Source: a virus
Virus record (IMG/VR): IMGVR_UViG_3300047557_000848
Coordinates: 1-41,275 of that record
Length of the DNA stretch: 41,275 bases
Reading direction: 5' to 3' (one strand)
Below, one piece after another: positions 1 to 10,558 of the stretch. Both the position numbers and the translations under genes were made by a program. The notes under the pieces were generated by a model. It saw nothing but the letters and a program-made list of their open reading frames with translations. It was not told where the DNA came from and did not search any database. The stretch's first letter is position 1; each line of letters begins with the position of its first letter.

Positions 1-94
1 TTGGATCAGTCTCACCTGCAAGATAGAGAGCAAGTACTGCTGCCACTCCTGCACGTAGATATGTTGCGAGTACTGCTTTTGTCTTTGCGTTCAT
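1..94 (-). CDS. Holin-like protein, 5' part (copy cut by the window edge)
   Basis: This is the first 31 codons of the gene that is complete at 41033-41221. It starts with ATG at 94-92, which overlaps the TGA of the endolysin gene in an ATGA junction. It is a duplicate created by the terminal redundancy, not a second gene. Confidence 0.85.
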   Translation of the reverse strand, partial: MNAKTKAVLATYLRAGVAAVLALYLAGETDP

Positions 95-148
95 TTGGTT
101 TCCTTTTTCTTAGGTAAAGGTTTAGGGAAGTTAGCCTTTACTTTATTG
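1..148. repeat. Terminal direct repeat, left copy
   Basis: These 148 bases recur at 41128-41275 with one difference: G at 127 here, T at 41254. This is what an assembled circular or circularly permuted genome leaves at its ends, giving a unit of about 41,127 bp. A true short terminal repeat cannot be excluded. The mismatch falls inside the endolysin gene. Confidence 0.9.
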
Positions 149-546
149 ATTGCCTTTGGCTTTGGTACCCAAGGAAACCAAGGTGATGTATCGTCACCGC
201 AGTTGTCCTTGATGGAAATATGAAGATGTGTGTTGTGCTTGTTAAGACCTGTGTAGACCTGCTCGCCATTCTTAGTAGACCAAATCTTTCCCTTGAATAT
301 CAGGTACTTAACTCTCTTGTCCTTCTGTAGTTCAGTATAGATAACCGAGCAGTTGACACCGTGAGATGGGTCATTAGTCAGGTCTACTGCGTATCCTGAG
401 TTATGGTCGGAGTTTGGGTTCTGCTTGACGTGTGCCTTACTAGGCAGCAGTCCATCACTTGCCTTCTTACGCTTTGGCCATAGCGCTGTTGCTTGACGCA
501 ACACAGCGATAGCTGCAGGCGTTGCTCTCTTTGCTAATGGAATCAC
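91..546 (-). CDS. Endolysin, M15-type D-Ala-D-Ala peptidase
   Basis: This 151-aa protein carries the zinc-peptidase signature of the M15 (VanY/DD-carboxypeptidase) family: SDHNSGYAVD at residues 46-55, supplying His48 and Asp55, and HLH at 107-109 supplying the third metal ligand. Such enzymes cut the peptide stems of peptidoglycan. There is no signal peptide, so it needs a holin to reach the wall. A basic tail (last 30 residues, Lys/Pro-rich) may bind the wall. It sits between a membrane protein upstream (543-746) and a holin downstream, a standard lysis cassette at the end of the late operon. The terminal-repeat mismatch changes a codon near its 3' end. Confidence 0.88.
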   Translation of the reverse strand: MIPLAKRATPAAIAVLRQATALWPKRKKASDGLLPSKAHVKQNPNSDHNSGYAVDLTNDPSHGVNCSVIYTELQKDKRVKYLIFKGKIWSTKNGEQVYTGLNKHNTHLHISIKDNCGDDTSPWFPWVPKPKAINKVKANFPKPLPKKKETK

Positions 547-746
547 TTACCACCTCGTTGAATCATAATCTGATAGAGAATCTCAACTTTTTCCTCAAGC
601 CTTGTAACGGAGTCTTTGAGACTTGAGCCTGAATTCGGTTTAAGTTCATTCAGATAATGCTTAACTAACCAGCGCACTGCTGTGGCAAAGCCACCAATGA
701 TGGTTATTACAGCGACGGCTACTGTTGCGTAGTCTTGTGCCTGCAT
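543..746 (-). CDS. Small membrane protein, holin or lysis accessory
   Basis: This 67-aa protein has one hydrophobic segment at about residues 6-28 followed by a predicted coiled-coil tail (about 38-62, heptad-like Leu/Val/Ile spacing). Its stop overlaps the endolysin start and its start overlaps the stop of the 735-aa tail gene, so it is translated as part of the lysis cassette. A role as holin, antiholin or endolysin partner is likely from position; which one cannot be told from sequence. Confidence 0.6.
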   Translation of the reverse strand: MQAQDYATVAVAVITIIGGFATAVRWLVKHYLNELKPNSGSSLKDSVTRLEEKVEILYQIMIQRGGK

Positions 747-2953
747 TACACGCTCCGAATGGTTACTAAGAGCAAGCCCCCGTACCCGGAGAATCGCTTA
801 TCTGATGGGGTTTTGTTAATAAAGTCCAACTCTTCGATAAGTCCGATATAGGACTCACCAGTTCTAAAGTCTTGTACGCGGATGGTGTCACCGATATTCT
901 CAACTGCTTCCAGCTGAGACATACGGTTGTACGCTGATCCTTCATATCCAACTTCGTTGTTGAACTTATCCATCTCGTGGTCGTAGCACATTACTGGGTA
1001 CTGGATTAGACGCTGACGTGGAATAGCAGGTAAAGCCTTAACCTGGTATCCAGTAAACAGTGGCCCAAGGGATGAGTTGCTTGAGTCACGGAACATCTCA
1101 AACTTAAAGGCTACGTACTGGTTAGCGCCGATTGGGTAGTTGACGTTTACCTCAGGGACTGAATCACCCTGAGCAAAGGTACCGATGTTGTACTCAACAT
1201 CTTCTGCGCTGATAGAGTACATATTGAATGCACCCTGCAAGGTATCAATGCGAGGCTGTACCAACTTAAAGATTTTATTCTCAAGAGTGTTGTAACGGAT
1301 AAAGCCTGTACGTAGGTATCCACTAGGTAGCAGTTCAGTTGCTGATTGGATATAGATAGTTCCATCTGAGCCATTGCCAGCGTTGCAGAATGCAAGGCGG
1401 TCTGTGTCTCCTAGGAAAGCACAGGTAGTTGTGTAGTGACCTAGTGTGTCATCTGGATCGTACACATCCCACACATAGGCAAAGACCAACTGGCTAATCT
1501 CTGTACCAAGATTGATACGGGTAAGTCCTACCTGTCCATCTACGCCAGTAGTAGCCCAGATGTACTTATCACGGAATGCAAAGTCATAGACAGGCTGAGT
1601 TGATTCAAAGAGTAATGGGCCGTAGGCAATAGAGCCATCTTGGTCTGAGGTCTGCGCTACACGCATACCCTTGCTAGTACCAATAGCCATATAGCCAAGG
1701 TAGTAACTAATCTTAAAGCAACGCTCACCTACTGGTAGTTCAGCTGCTGTAATAGCAGATGTCAATGTAGGCATAGCGCCAGTGTTCTCAAGGGTAAACT
1801 TGTAAATGTTAGATTGAATACCAGAGTATCCGGCAATGTAGATTGCAGCACCGCTTGAGGTAATGCTGGTAAAGATATGGTCTGGGTCGTTGTGTGAGTA
1901 GACCGCAGTAGGTAGCGTTGTTGCAGTGGTTGCAAACTCATACACCTTGTCATTGACTGCCATAACAATACGTTCTTTGGTGTATTCCATTACCGCATTG
2001 GCTACAGTAATGCTGTTCTCTGTAATCATCAGGGTAGGGGAAACAGAAGCATCATCAGATAGTAACTTCTTATAGACTCTTAAGCGTGGAGTGCCTGCAT
2101 TAAGCACGTTGGTAACCCAATAGCCATAGACACCATCATCACAGATAGCGTGTACTGGATAATCTGAGCCTGAGTTATAGTCAATAAAGTGGATAACCTC
2201 AGCAACACCTGTACCTACTGGCGATACTGCAGTGGATGCCACGTTAGATGCGGTCTTGGCATAGGTAAAGGTGGTTGTAGTTGGCACGCCTGTAATGCGG
2301 TACTCACCATTGAAGGTGGCATCTACGCCACTGATAGTGATTTGCATACCTGTACATAGGCCGTGCGCTGTTGTAGTTGTCAGCGTTGCTACGTTAGATG
2401 TTAGCGCCTTGTTGTTAATAGAGACAGTAATGGCAGGAAAGACTTTATCTACGTCATACTCGTCAGCTAGTAGCACACCATCGTAGGTAATGCTGTTCTT
2501 TGACCACTGGATAGATCGTGCAATCTGCCAAGGGCGACCATCTGTTCTGATGCCACCAGTTATTGTGTGCTGGTTGTTACAGGATGGAAGCAGTGTTGCC
2601 TGTCCTTTTGTCCAGACATCTAAGCCCTTAGACTCTGTAAACTGGAAGCGTAGCGATTCATCCTGTGCTGGCTCAAAGAACTTGATGCCTTGACCAAAGT
2701 GGAATGATGACTGTGAACGCAGCCACCAACCTGTGAGCGTCTGCTCACCTGGCTCACGGCTTGTATCAAACTGATTCTTACGATACTGGGCTGTGACACG
2801 ACGATAAGGTGAGTCATCTAAAGGAGATACGAAGAATGGTAGACCTGCAATAGCAATGTCATAGGCGTATCCAGTAGGCGTGTAGGTTGTACTACCTGCA
2901 GGGTTTGATAGTACTGCGGGTAAGCGCTCACTGATATCAGAACCGTAGGCCAT
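746..2953 (-). CDS. Large tail protein (735 aa), nozzle or fibre candidate
   Basis: I do not recognise a named family. The protein is rich in short beta-type segments, Thr, Gly and aromatic residues, with repeated blade-like stretches between about residues 190 and 520 that suggest a beta-propeller or beta-sandwich structure. It is the largest protein of the tail module and the last structural gene before lysis. A strong Shine-Dalgarno (AAGGAGAAG) precedes the ATG. In short-tailed phages this position usually holds the tail nozzle or tip; that assignment is inference. Confidence 0.6.
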   Translation of the reverse strand: MAYGSDISERLPAVLSNPAGSTTYTPTGYAYDIAIAGLPFFVSPLDDSPYRRVTAQYRKNQFDTSREPGEQTLTGWWLRSQSSFHFGQGIKFFEPAQDESLRFQFTESKGLDVWTKGQATLLPSCNNQHTITGGIRTDGRPWQIARSIQWSKNSITYDGVLLADEYDVDKVFPAITVSINNKALTSNVATLTTTTAHGLCTGMQITISGVDATFNGEYRITGVPTTTTFTYAKTASNVASTAVSPVGTGVAEVIHFIDYNSGSDYPVHAICDDGVYGYWVTNVLNAGTPRLRVYKKLLSDDASVSPTLMITENSITVANAVMEYTKERIVMAVNDKVYEFATTATTLPTAVYSHNDPDHIFTSITSSGAAIYIAGYSGIQSNIYKFTLENTGAMPTLTSAITAAELPVGERCFKISYYLGYMAIGTSKGMRVAQTSDQDGSIAYGPLLFESTQPVYDFAFRDKYIWATTGVDGQVGLTRINLGTEISQLVFAYVWDVYDPDDTLGHYTTTCAFLGDTDRLAFCNAGNGSDGTIYIQSATELLPSGYLRTGFIRYNTLENKIFKLVQPRIDTLQGAFNMYSISAEDVEYNIGTFAQGDSVPEVNVNYPIGANQYVAFKFEMFRDSSNSSLGPLFTGYQVKALPAIPRQRLIQYPVMCYDHEMDKFNNEVGYEGSAYNRMSQLEAVENIGDTIRVQDFRTGESYIGLIEELDFINKTPSDKRFSGYGGLLLVTIRSV

Positions 2954-2987
2954 TACTTCTCCTTAAATTGTTTTTTGGTACGACAAA

Positions 2988-3008
2988 GCACCGCCTGTTA
3001 AGCGGTGC
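2988..3008 (-). terminator. Hairpin in gap before the 735-aa tail gene
   Basis: GCACCGC (2988-2994) pairs with GCGGTGC (3002-3008) over a 7-base loop. On the minus strand the stem is followed by only TTTG, so it is at best a weak terminator. It may instead attenuate or process the late transcript between the small gene at 3023-3253 and the tail gene. Confidence 0.45.
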
Positions 3009-3022
3009 GGTACTGCTAGGAA

Positions 3023-3253
3023 TTACTTAGAAAGCGCTGCAATCTCGTCGGCTGTAAGGCCGAGTGCTGCCAACTTAGCCTGAGCAGATGCCTTAGCTTC
3101 TTCTGCTGCAGCCTTGGCTGCATCTTCTTCAGCCTTCTGTGCAGCATACGCTGCTGCGTCTGCTTCCATCTGTGCAATTTCTGCATCAGTTAGTTCGATA
3201 ATGGTTTCTACACCAGTCTCGCAGTTAACTTCAATGCGGGTAGGACGTGACAT
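3023..3253 (-). CDS. Ala-rich coiled-coil tail-associated protein
   Basis: This 76-aa protein has an N-terminal segment with alternating polar and hydrophobic residues, then a long Ala/Glu/Lys-rich helix (about 30-66) typical of small coiled-coil proteins found beside tail fibre genes. A good ribosome site (AAGGAGAAA) precedes the ATG. Small proteins of this type are often proposed as fibre chaperones or trimerisation aids; no catalytic motif is visible. Confidence 0.55.
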   Translation of the reverse strand: MSRPTRIEVNCETGVETIIELTDAEIAQMEADAAAYAAQKAEEDAAKAAAEEAKASAQAKLAALGLTADEIAALSK

Positions 3254-3269
3254 TATTTCTCCTTAGTTG

Positions 3270-3779
3270 TTATGACTTGACGATGCCGTAAAGATATGCT
3301 GTTGAGTGTTGAAGAAAATTTGGTCCAGTTTGAGGAGTTAATGTAATGCTTGTAATTGCTGAAATATCTGACCATAATCCTGCAATTAGACCATCATAAG
3401 CCACGCTTGCATTGGTTTCTAATACAGCATCGCCAGAATAAGATTTATTATTTGAAGATGCGTAGTTTGGAATATAAACACTTGAAGAACCAAATGTATT
3501 TGATGTAGCAGTATTTCCGTTTCCAAATCCAGCGATTCTTCCAGTAGTGCTGCTTCCAATCCCACTGCTACCGCCACCATAAAACCATCTTGCAGAGAAG
3601 TTAGATGTTGAACCATTGAAAGAAAAATATACGTTTTCATTGACAGAAGATTGGTCTGTTCGTATAGAAAAATCTATCTTCAAATCCGTGTAAGTAGCAG
3701 GTATACTTGAAAAAGTAATAGAAGAAGCCCCGCCTGATCCTACGGTGCTTGAGGCTATGAGGGTAAATGTATTTGGCAT
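3270..3779 (-). CDS. Fibre/receptor-binding paralogue A
   Basis: This 169-aa Ser/Thr/Gly-rich beta protein shares its plan with the two genes upstream in transcription (3795-4295 and 4302-4835): a start region with ITFSSIPATYTDL, a middle with a FNGSTSNF-like turn, and an end with GLWSD-AITSITL and a closing LYGI. I read these as one repeated fold, probably a jelly-roll-like surface domain that could bind the host or decorate the virion. The local sequence is more AT-rich than the neighbouring structural genes. No exact family name is offered. Confidence 0.6.
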   Translation of the reverse strand: MPNTFTLIASSTVGSGGASSITFSSIPATYTDLKIDFSIRTDQSSVNENVYFSFNGSTSNFSARWFYGGGSSGIGSSTTGRIAGFGNGNTATSNTFGSSSVYIPNYASSNNKSYSGDAVLETNASVAYDGLIAGLWSDISAITSITLTPQTGPNFLQHSTAYLYGIVKS

Positions 3780-3794
3780 ATTGTCTCCTTAGGG

Positions 3795-4295
3795 TCAGGC
3801 GGCTGCTATGCCGTATAGGGTGAAGTTAGTACCTACATCAAAAGTATTATTATTTGCTACTAAAGTAATGCTTGTTATTGCAGCAGTATTACGCCATAAG
3901 CCAACAGTCATTCCTGTTCCAGTTGCAGCATTGTTGGCTCTACAAAGAACAGTTTTATTTGTAGTAGTATTTGAGTAGTTCATAATTTGTAAGGTGTTAA
4001 TGTAATTAAAGTTTGATTCAATTACTTCATTGTAGTCTGTGTTAATCTGTGCCTGATTAGTTCTACGCTCTGAAGTCACTGTTGAACCATTACCGCTTAA
4101 AGTAGTTCTTGAGTAGTTAGTTCCAGTATCACCATTAAATCTAAGATTAAGATAGTTAGATGCACTTGTGCCTTTAACTTGAGCAATAATAATTAAATCT
4201 GTGTACGAACCAGAGATAGATGAAAATGTATAAGAAGCCGCCGCACTACCCAGAGTAGTAGTAGCAATCGTGCTGTATGTTGAACCTGCTGGCAT
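3795..4295 (-). CDS. Fibre/receptor-binding paralogue B
   Basis: This 166-aa protein is the middle member of the tandem set. It carries the shared blocks YTFSSISGSYTDL near residue 22, LRFNGDTGTNYS near 51, GLWRNTAAITSITL near 132 and LYGIAA at the end. The block FNxDTGxNY is almost identical to that in paralogue C, so B and C are closer to each other than to A. It is separated by only 15 bases from A and 6 from C, as expected for recent tandem duplication. Confidence 0.6.
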   Translation of the reverse strand: MPAGSTYSTIATTTLGSAAASYTFSSISGSYTDLIIIAQVKGTSASNYLNLRFNGDTGTNYSRTTLSGNGSTVTSERRTNQAQINTDYNEVIESNFNYINTLQIMNYSNTTTNKTVLCRANNAATGTGMTVGLWRNTAAITSITLVANNNTFDVGTNFTLYGIAAA

Positions 4296-4301
4296 TTTCC
4301 G

Positions 4302-4835
4302 TTACCCCTTAATTCCGTATAGTGCGAATGTTGCGTTTGCGGTTATTGCTCCAGAATTAGGAAAAATTGTTACAGAGTTTATTGCAGCAGTATTCATCCA
4401 TAGTCCTGAACGAAGAAGCACATAGCCTGAACCGTTATTATCTGTACCGCAAAGAGAGCGCATTACTTTGTTCTTATTAACATTCGCATAATCCAATATG
4501 TCGATGACTGCAACGCCAGGGTTTACATCGGTATAAGCAACCTTCATAAATGAAACAGAGGTTGCTGCTCCAGCACCAGCGACAGCGGGTACTGCTCCGC
4601 CAAACACCTCGTGCCAAGCGTAGTTATTACCAGTATCGCTGTTAAATCTCATATTAGAATTGTCATTTGCAGTGTCACGATAACTTAAACGAATCTGTAA
4701 ATGCTTGTAAGTACTAGGAATCGAACTAAATGTAACTTCTGTTACATTTCCAGTTGTCGTGATGGTCTGAATAGAATCATAGGAGTTGGCAGCGACCCTG
4801 CCTTGTGATGCAAAGATACCAAGTATTGGACTCAC
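4302..4835 (-). CDS. Fibre/receptor-binding paralogue C
   Basis: This 177-aa protein uses a GTG start that overlaps the TGA of the gene before it (GTGA). It has a short extra N-terminus, then the shared blocks VTFSSIPSTYKHLQI, MRFNSDTGNNY, GLWMNTAAINSVTI and LYGIK. Its middle differs most from the other two, the pattern expected if the variable loops determine receptor choice. Function is inferred from position in the fibre module. Confidence 0.6.
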   Translation of the reverse strand: MSPILGIFASQGRVAANSYDSIQTITTTGNVTEVTFSSIPSTYKHLQIRLSYRDTANDNSNMRFNSDTGNNYAWHEVFGGAVPAVAGAGAATSVSFMKVAYTDVNPGVAVIDILDYANVNKNKVMRSLCGTDNNGSGYVLLRSGLWMNTAAINSVTIFPNSGAITANATFALYGIKG

Positions 4836-5200
4836 GCTATATCACCTGTCACATACCATAGATCGGTTCCCGCTTTAATCAGTGTGGCCACTGAATATTG
4901 CGCTCTTAGTTTAGGAGCCGCAGCTGTCGCTCCGGTTGAAAGTACAGTCGTCGTTCCGCTGGTGACTGCGTTTATTGTCACCTGTCCAGCCCCGATTTGG
5001 ATTATGTTAATCTGGCAGCCGATGGGAAACGCTACGTTGGCATTGGTTGGGATTGAGTAAGTCTGAGCAGATGCGTTGCTTGCTGTGATTAACTCATTGT
5101 TAGCATCCTGCAAGACGAAGGTATATGTAGTACCAGTCTTAGGATCAATAGTTAAAGGTGTTGACGGACTGACTGTACCGCCTACGATATTAAGAGCCAT
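4832..5200 (-). CDS. Fibre module protein with a shared C-terminal domain
   Basis: This 122-aa protein matches most of its length to the last 100 residues of the 270-aa fibre protein at 5520-6332: both contain a TGTTYT start, an INIxQxGAGQVT block, TTVLSTGAT-like and APKLRAQYS stretches. This fold looks like a free-standing copy of that fibre domain. It is rich in Thr, Ala and Val, with no charged active-site pattern, so a structural role is likely. Confidence 0.55.
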   Translation of the reverse strand: MALNIVGGTVSPSTPLTIDPKTGTTYTFVLQDANNELITASNASAQTYSIPTNANVAFPIGCQINIIQIGAGQVTINAVTSGTTTVLSTGATAAAPKLRAQYSVATLIKAGTDLWYVTGDIA

Positions 5201-5520
5201 TAGTTACCATCCGATCCGAAGGCTGAGAATGATGTGTTACCACTTGTTGAGTACACAGTGATAACGTCGGTGTTAGCCAAAGTGATACCGCCTTGTAGCG
5301 ATAGCACTGCGTTAGCAGCAAGTGGTACATCGAATGCGATGTAGTGCTGGTTAGCAAGAGTTGCACCCGCTGGGCGCACTGCGATGCGAATAGCATCCTG
5401 TGTACCACCACGATTTGCAGCTTGCAGTGTGGACACAATGGTCGCACTGCTTGCTGTTAGTAGCGTAGTAGCAGTTGCTGCACTAGGTGCAGACTGCGCT
5501 AAGACTTTATAGGCTGGCAT
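5200..5520 (-). CDS. Small virion protein of the fibre module
   Basis: This 106-aa Ala/Thr-rich protein ends in a run of beta-type segments (HYIAFDVPLAANAVLSL and ITVYSTSGNTSFSAFG). It overlaps both neighbours by one base. Proteins of this shape are common as head decoration or tail-adaptor proteins; I cannot choose between them. Confidence 0.5.
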   Translation of the reverse strand: MPAYKVLAQSAPSAATATTLLTASSATIVSTLQAANRGGTQDAIRIAVRPAGATLANQHYIAFDVPLAANAVLSLQGGITLANTDVITVYSTSGNTSFSAFGSDGN

Positions 5521-6332
5521 TAGGATAGGTCCCCGATCACGGTGAAGTTGTTGCTTGATGTACAGATAATTGTGGCTGCTGAGTACTGGGCGCGTAACTT
5601 AGGAGCAGTTGATGTAGCACCTGTTGAGGTAAGTACTGTTGTTCCATCGCTTGCCACTGTGACCTGTCCTGCACCACGCTGTTGAATGTTAATCTGCTGG
5701 CCTACGGTAAAGACACCGTTAGGTACAGTCAGGGTAATAGCGCTAGCGTTAGTCAATGTAACTAACTTGTTAACATCTGACGCTACTAGAGTATAGGTTG
5801 TACCAGTCTGAGCATTTAGTGTTAAATCAAGTGTAGATACTGCAGGGGTAGCCCATTTAATACCCATTGATGCAGTTGAATCTGCAGTCAGTACTTGACC
5901 GTTAGTTCCTACTGCAAGATTATCTGGCACACCCGATGCGGTAGCACCTACTACGTCACCCTTTGCTGTAACCAAAGACTTAGGAATTGCAGCATTTGCT
6001 GTAGCAACTCCTGCCGTAAAGAATGTTGCGTCATCTCCAGTAAAGACGTGCTTTACAGATGCGCCTGCGCTATGCGCGATTGCTGTGGTCCCTGCCTCAG
6101 CGCGAACGATTGTGAGCGTATCTCCCGATACGTTAGTAACCCATACGATTTCTTCATTGATGGTGTCATAGTCAAGGGCTACTCCAAAAGAGTCTACGTT
6201 GCCAGCGCCTAGCGTGACACCGCCCATTAACGCAGATCCTGTACCCGCTGCTACTGTGATGCTTGTAGCAGAGCTGTTTACACCTGCCGCAAGTGTTGTC
6301 TCAACCGAAGTTGAACTATATTTTCTAGTCAC
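5520..6332 (-). CDS. Tail fibre-like protein (270 aa)
   Basis: The N-terminal half holds a beta-rich domain beginning after SSTSVETTLAAGV and containing the EEIVWVTNVSGDTLTIVR stretch, a pattern common in phage fibre proteins where it may attach the fibre. A linker follows (about 120-165), then the C-terminal domain shared with 4832-5200. The ATG lies just downstream of an endonuclease gene, so the fibre genes and the adaptor at 6753 were probably once adjacent. Confidence 0.6.
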   Translation of the reverse strand: MTRKYSSTSVETTLAAGVNSSATSITVAAGTGSALMGGVTLGAGNVDSFGVALDYDTINEEIVWVTNVSGDTLTIVRAEAGTTAIAHSAGASVKHVFTGDDATFFTAGVATANAAIPKSLVTAKGDVVGATASGVPDNLAVGTNGQVLTADSTASMGIKWATPAVSTLDLTLNAQTGTTYTLVASDVNKLVTLTNASAITLTVPNGVFTVGQQINIQQRGAGQVTVASDGTTVLTSTGATSTAPKLRAQYSAATIICTSSNNFTVIGDLS

Positions 6333-6342
6333 TTATTTTTCC

Positions 6343-6756
6343 TCACTTGGTGTAGTTTTTAAGATACTCGATTGCGGAGCAAAGAATGTCAATGTCATCT
6401 TTTAATAGTCCCAACCCTGTATTGCATTTGTGACATAGGACTCCTCTTTTCTGGCCTGTTTTATGATCGTGGTCTGCGTGCCAGTTTGTGGCACCAGGGT
6501 CTTCGGTCTCACAAATAGCACATCTATAGTTTTGTTCTCTTAATTTATTTTCAAAATCTTCTGGACTAAAACCCGAAAGTTTTTTCCTATTCCATTCCCT
6601 GGTTCTTTTATTATATTGTTTTCTTTTTTCTGGAGTTGGTTTCCAGAGCTTGGAACAGTCTCTACATTGATTATGCAAACCAAATTTACCCGATTTACTT
6701 TTATTAAACTTTGAAAATTCTTTTTCAATTTTACAAGTAGAGCAGCGTTTTATCAT
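6343..6756 (-). CDS. Endonuclease VII-type HNH nuclease (inserted)
   Basis: This 137-aa protein has an N-terminal zinc pair (CSTC near 5-8 and CRDC near 32-35) and the endonuclease VII core: CAICE near 98, HADHDHKTG near 110-118, RGVLCHKCN following. Family members resolve DNA junctions or act as homing endonucleases. It sits alone among structural genes and is clearly richer in A/T than they are, so a free-standing homing endonuclease is more likely than a replication enzyme. A second relative lies at 39740-40162. Confidence 0.85.
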   Translation of the reverse strand: MIKRCSTCKIEKEFSKFNKSKSGKFGLHNQCRDCSKLWKPTPEKRKQYNKRTREWNRKKLSGFSPEDFENKLREQNYRCAICETEDPGATNWHADHDHKTGQKRGVLCHKCNTGLGLLKDDIDILCSAIEYLKNYTK

Positions 6757-7649
6757 TTAGTATAATGTAAACGGACCGGATAGATGTTGGTAAGTTTGAG
6801 TGATTCATCCTGCAGTCTCTGGTTGTAGAGTGCATAGATGTAACGAGATGCGTTGCCACCGGCTGCCCCTGGCACCTTGCTATCTGCAAGGTCTGCTTCA
6901 GCAGAGGTCAAGTTGATACGGCCTGGGTCTACAAATGAGAGCAGACGATAGGCAGCTCCATAGACAATGACATCTCGGCAAGATTCTGGTAGGCCAGTTA
7001 CTGCGCTGAACTCATCAGTACCACTTGTCATAGTCTGTGGCTTAGCCATATACCAGACCTGTACAGTTCTACCAGGTTGGATGTTCTCATAGATGTTGAT
7101 TGTCTTCTGTGTATTAAATGTTGCAACGTTAGCCATCAAGTCTTGACGCCAACGGTTGATAGGTAGCCACTCACGGCTTGAACCAGTAGTCTGCCAAGAC
7201 ATATACAAGATATTGTCGGCATCATCTGGTAGCGGATATGTTGTTTGGCTTGCGTTAAATGTAAAGGTAGTTGAGTAAACAGCCCAGAGTTTAGGATAGA
7301 CAGAGTTGATTGTGTCGTTGATAGCCTGCTGAATGTTGGTGCGTGGAAACGATGGAGTAAGAATTACCTGTGAGTTGACTGCGTGTGGGGCAGCTGAAGT
7401 CCCTTGATACCCGCGACCAAACCCAGGAGCCACGTTCATTGTGTTATTAGAATTATTAAAGTTATCTATCCAGATAAGTTCATCGTCAATTTCGATGATA
7501 CCTTTAGCAAGGTTGGCTGATGAGCCAATCTGAATTGCTGTATCTGTTGTGTTAATTGCACCCGTAAGATACGAGATGCGATCTTGTCGCAGGGTAAAGC
7601 CTGCAAGTGAGGAACGAATCTCACCGATTATGTCGTTAAGGGTTGCCAT
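6753..7649 (-). CDS. Head-tail adaptor/connector-like protein
   Basis: This 298-aa protein starts with an amphipathic segment (NDIIGEIRSSLAGF), then a small beta domain with the EIDDELIWID stretch, then helices beginning near SFPRTNIQQAINDTINSVYP. That layout resembles the adaptor that sits below the portal in several short-tailed phages. Its ATG overlaps the end of the glycosyltransferase gene upstream. The name is based on architecture and position, not on a diagnostic motif. Confidence 0.55.
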   Translation of the reverse strand: MATLNDIIGEIRSSLAGFTLRQDRISYLTGAINTTDTAIQIGSSANLAKGIIEIDDELIWIDNFNNSNNTMNVAPGFGRGYQGTSAAPHAVNSQVILTPSFPRTNIQQAINDTINSVYPKLWAVYSTTFTFNASQTTYPLPDDADNILYMSWQTTGSSREWLPINRWRQDLMANVATFNTQKTINIYENIQPGRTVQVWYMAKPQTMTSGTDEFSAVTGLPESCRDVIVYGAAYRLLSFVDPGRINLTSAEADLADSKVPGAAGGNASRYIYALYNQRLQDESLKLTNIYPVRLHYTK

Positions 7650-8693
7650 CTTCTACCTTACTCCTATAGAACTCTAGGTTTTTAACCAAGCGTTCATCAT
7701 TTGGGTTTATCTCTACTGCTTTAGTGCCGTGTATTACTGCTGTCTTAAAGTCTCCAAGTTGCCAACTGCTAATTGCTATTAGGTCATCGGCCATTGATCC
7801 CCACGCCCAAGACTCGGACAAAAAGGACATTGGCTTCTTGTCATACTCCAGCGCCTTCTTTGCTACCAGTAAGCACGCATCCCACTCTTGGTTTACGTAG
7901 TACAGGTTTGCTAGCGCTAGTATGGATTCTCTGCACGGGTACTCTTCAGTACCTCTAGTGAGCCACTCTTCAGCATTCTTAGGTTCGCATTTAGATAAGA
8001 TGCGACAAGCTGCACTGCGCTCTTCTGGAAAGATACTTAACTCTAAGTACTTCTTTAAGTTAACTGCAGATTCTTTGTACTGGTTATGGTAGGACTGCTC
8101 TCTACCAAGGTAGTACAAGTTTCTAGCATCTGGATTCTCACGCACTGCATTCTCTAGTAGCGTTAGATACTGCGCCCTAGACTTTGTTTTATCCTGCAGG
8201 TGGTGCGTTTCAAAACCTTCAATGCGACCTTTAACTTCAGGTTCTTCCTTGTACCATTCTGGTACTTCGTGGATTGGGTACTTCCACCTGATGCCTTGTC
8301 TGCGGTGTACCTTAAATCCATCAAACTCTGAAGCAACGCTTCCGTCTTCGTGAAATGCTTCAATTCTTCTATACGAAGGTCTATCTATACCTGCAGCAAG
8401 TGGCGCTTCTAGCGCCTGCTTCCAACCGGGTGTGAGTACCTCATCAACATCAAGGGCTATGCAGTAATCAAAGTCTGGTGGCAGTAAGGCTAGCGACGCA
8501 TTCCTCGCGTCATCAAACCTAAAGGGTACGACAGATATTTCATAAACAACGATACCAAGACTTCTAGCAATTTCGACTGTTCTATCTGTTGATCCTGTAT
8601 CTGCGAGGAGGTGGTAGTCAGCTTCCTTTGTGGAGTTGTACCAACGCTCAACGTGCTTCTCCTCGTTCTTGCTTATTGTGTAGACTGCTACTT

Positions 8694-8697
<4 letters not shown>
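7636..8697 (-). CDS. Family 2 glycosyltransferase with TPR-like tail
   Basis: The first 180 residues are a GT-A glycosyltransferase 2 domain: YTISKNEEKHVERW at the start, DTGSTD at 33-38 for the nucleotide, and the metal-binding DVD at 83-85. From about residue 195 on there are helical repeats with the spacing of tetratricopeptide units (for example NLYYLGREQSYHNQYKE and ALANLYYVNQEWDACLLVA). The enzyme should transfer a sugar from a nucleotide sugar; the TPR part may hold the acceptor. It follows a GT25 enzyme and a collagen-like fibre in the same operon, with ATGA-type overlaps, which suggests the fibre or another virion protein is the acceptor. Confidence 0.85.
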
Positions 8698-10557
<1,860 letters not shown>

Positions 10558-10558
<1 letters not shown>

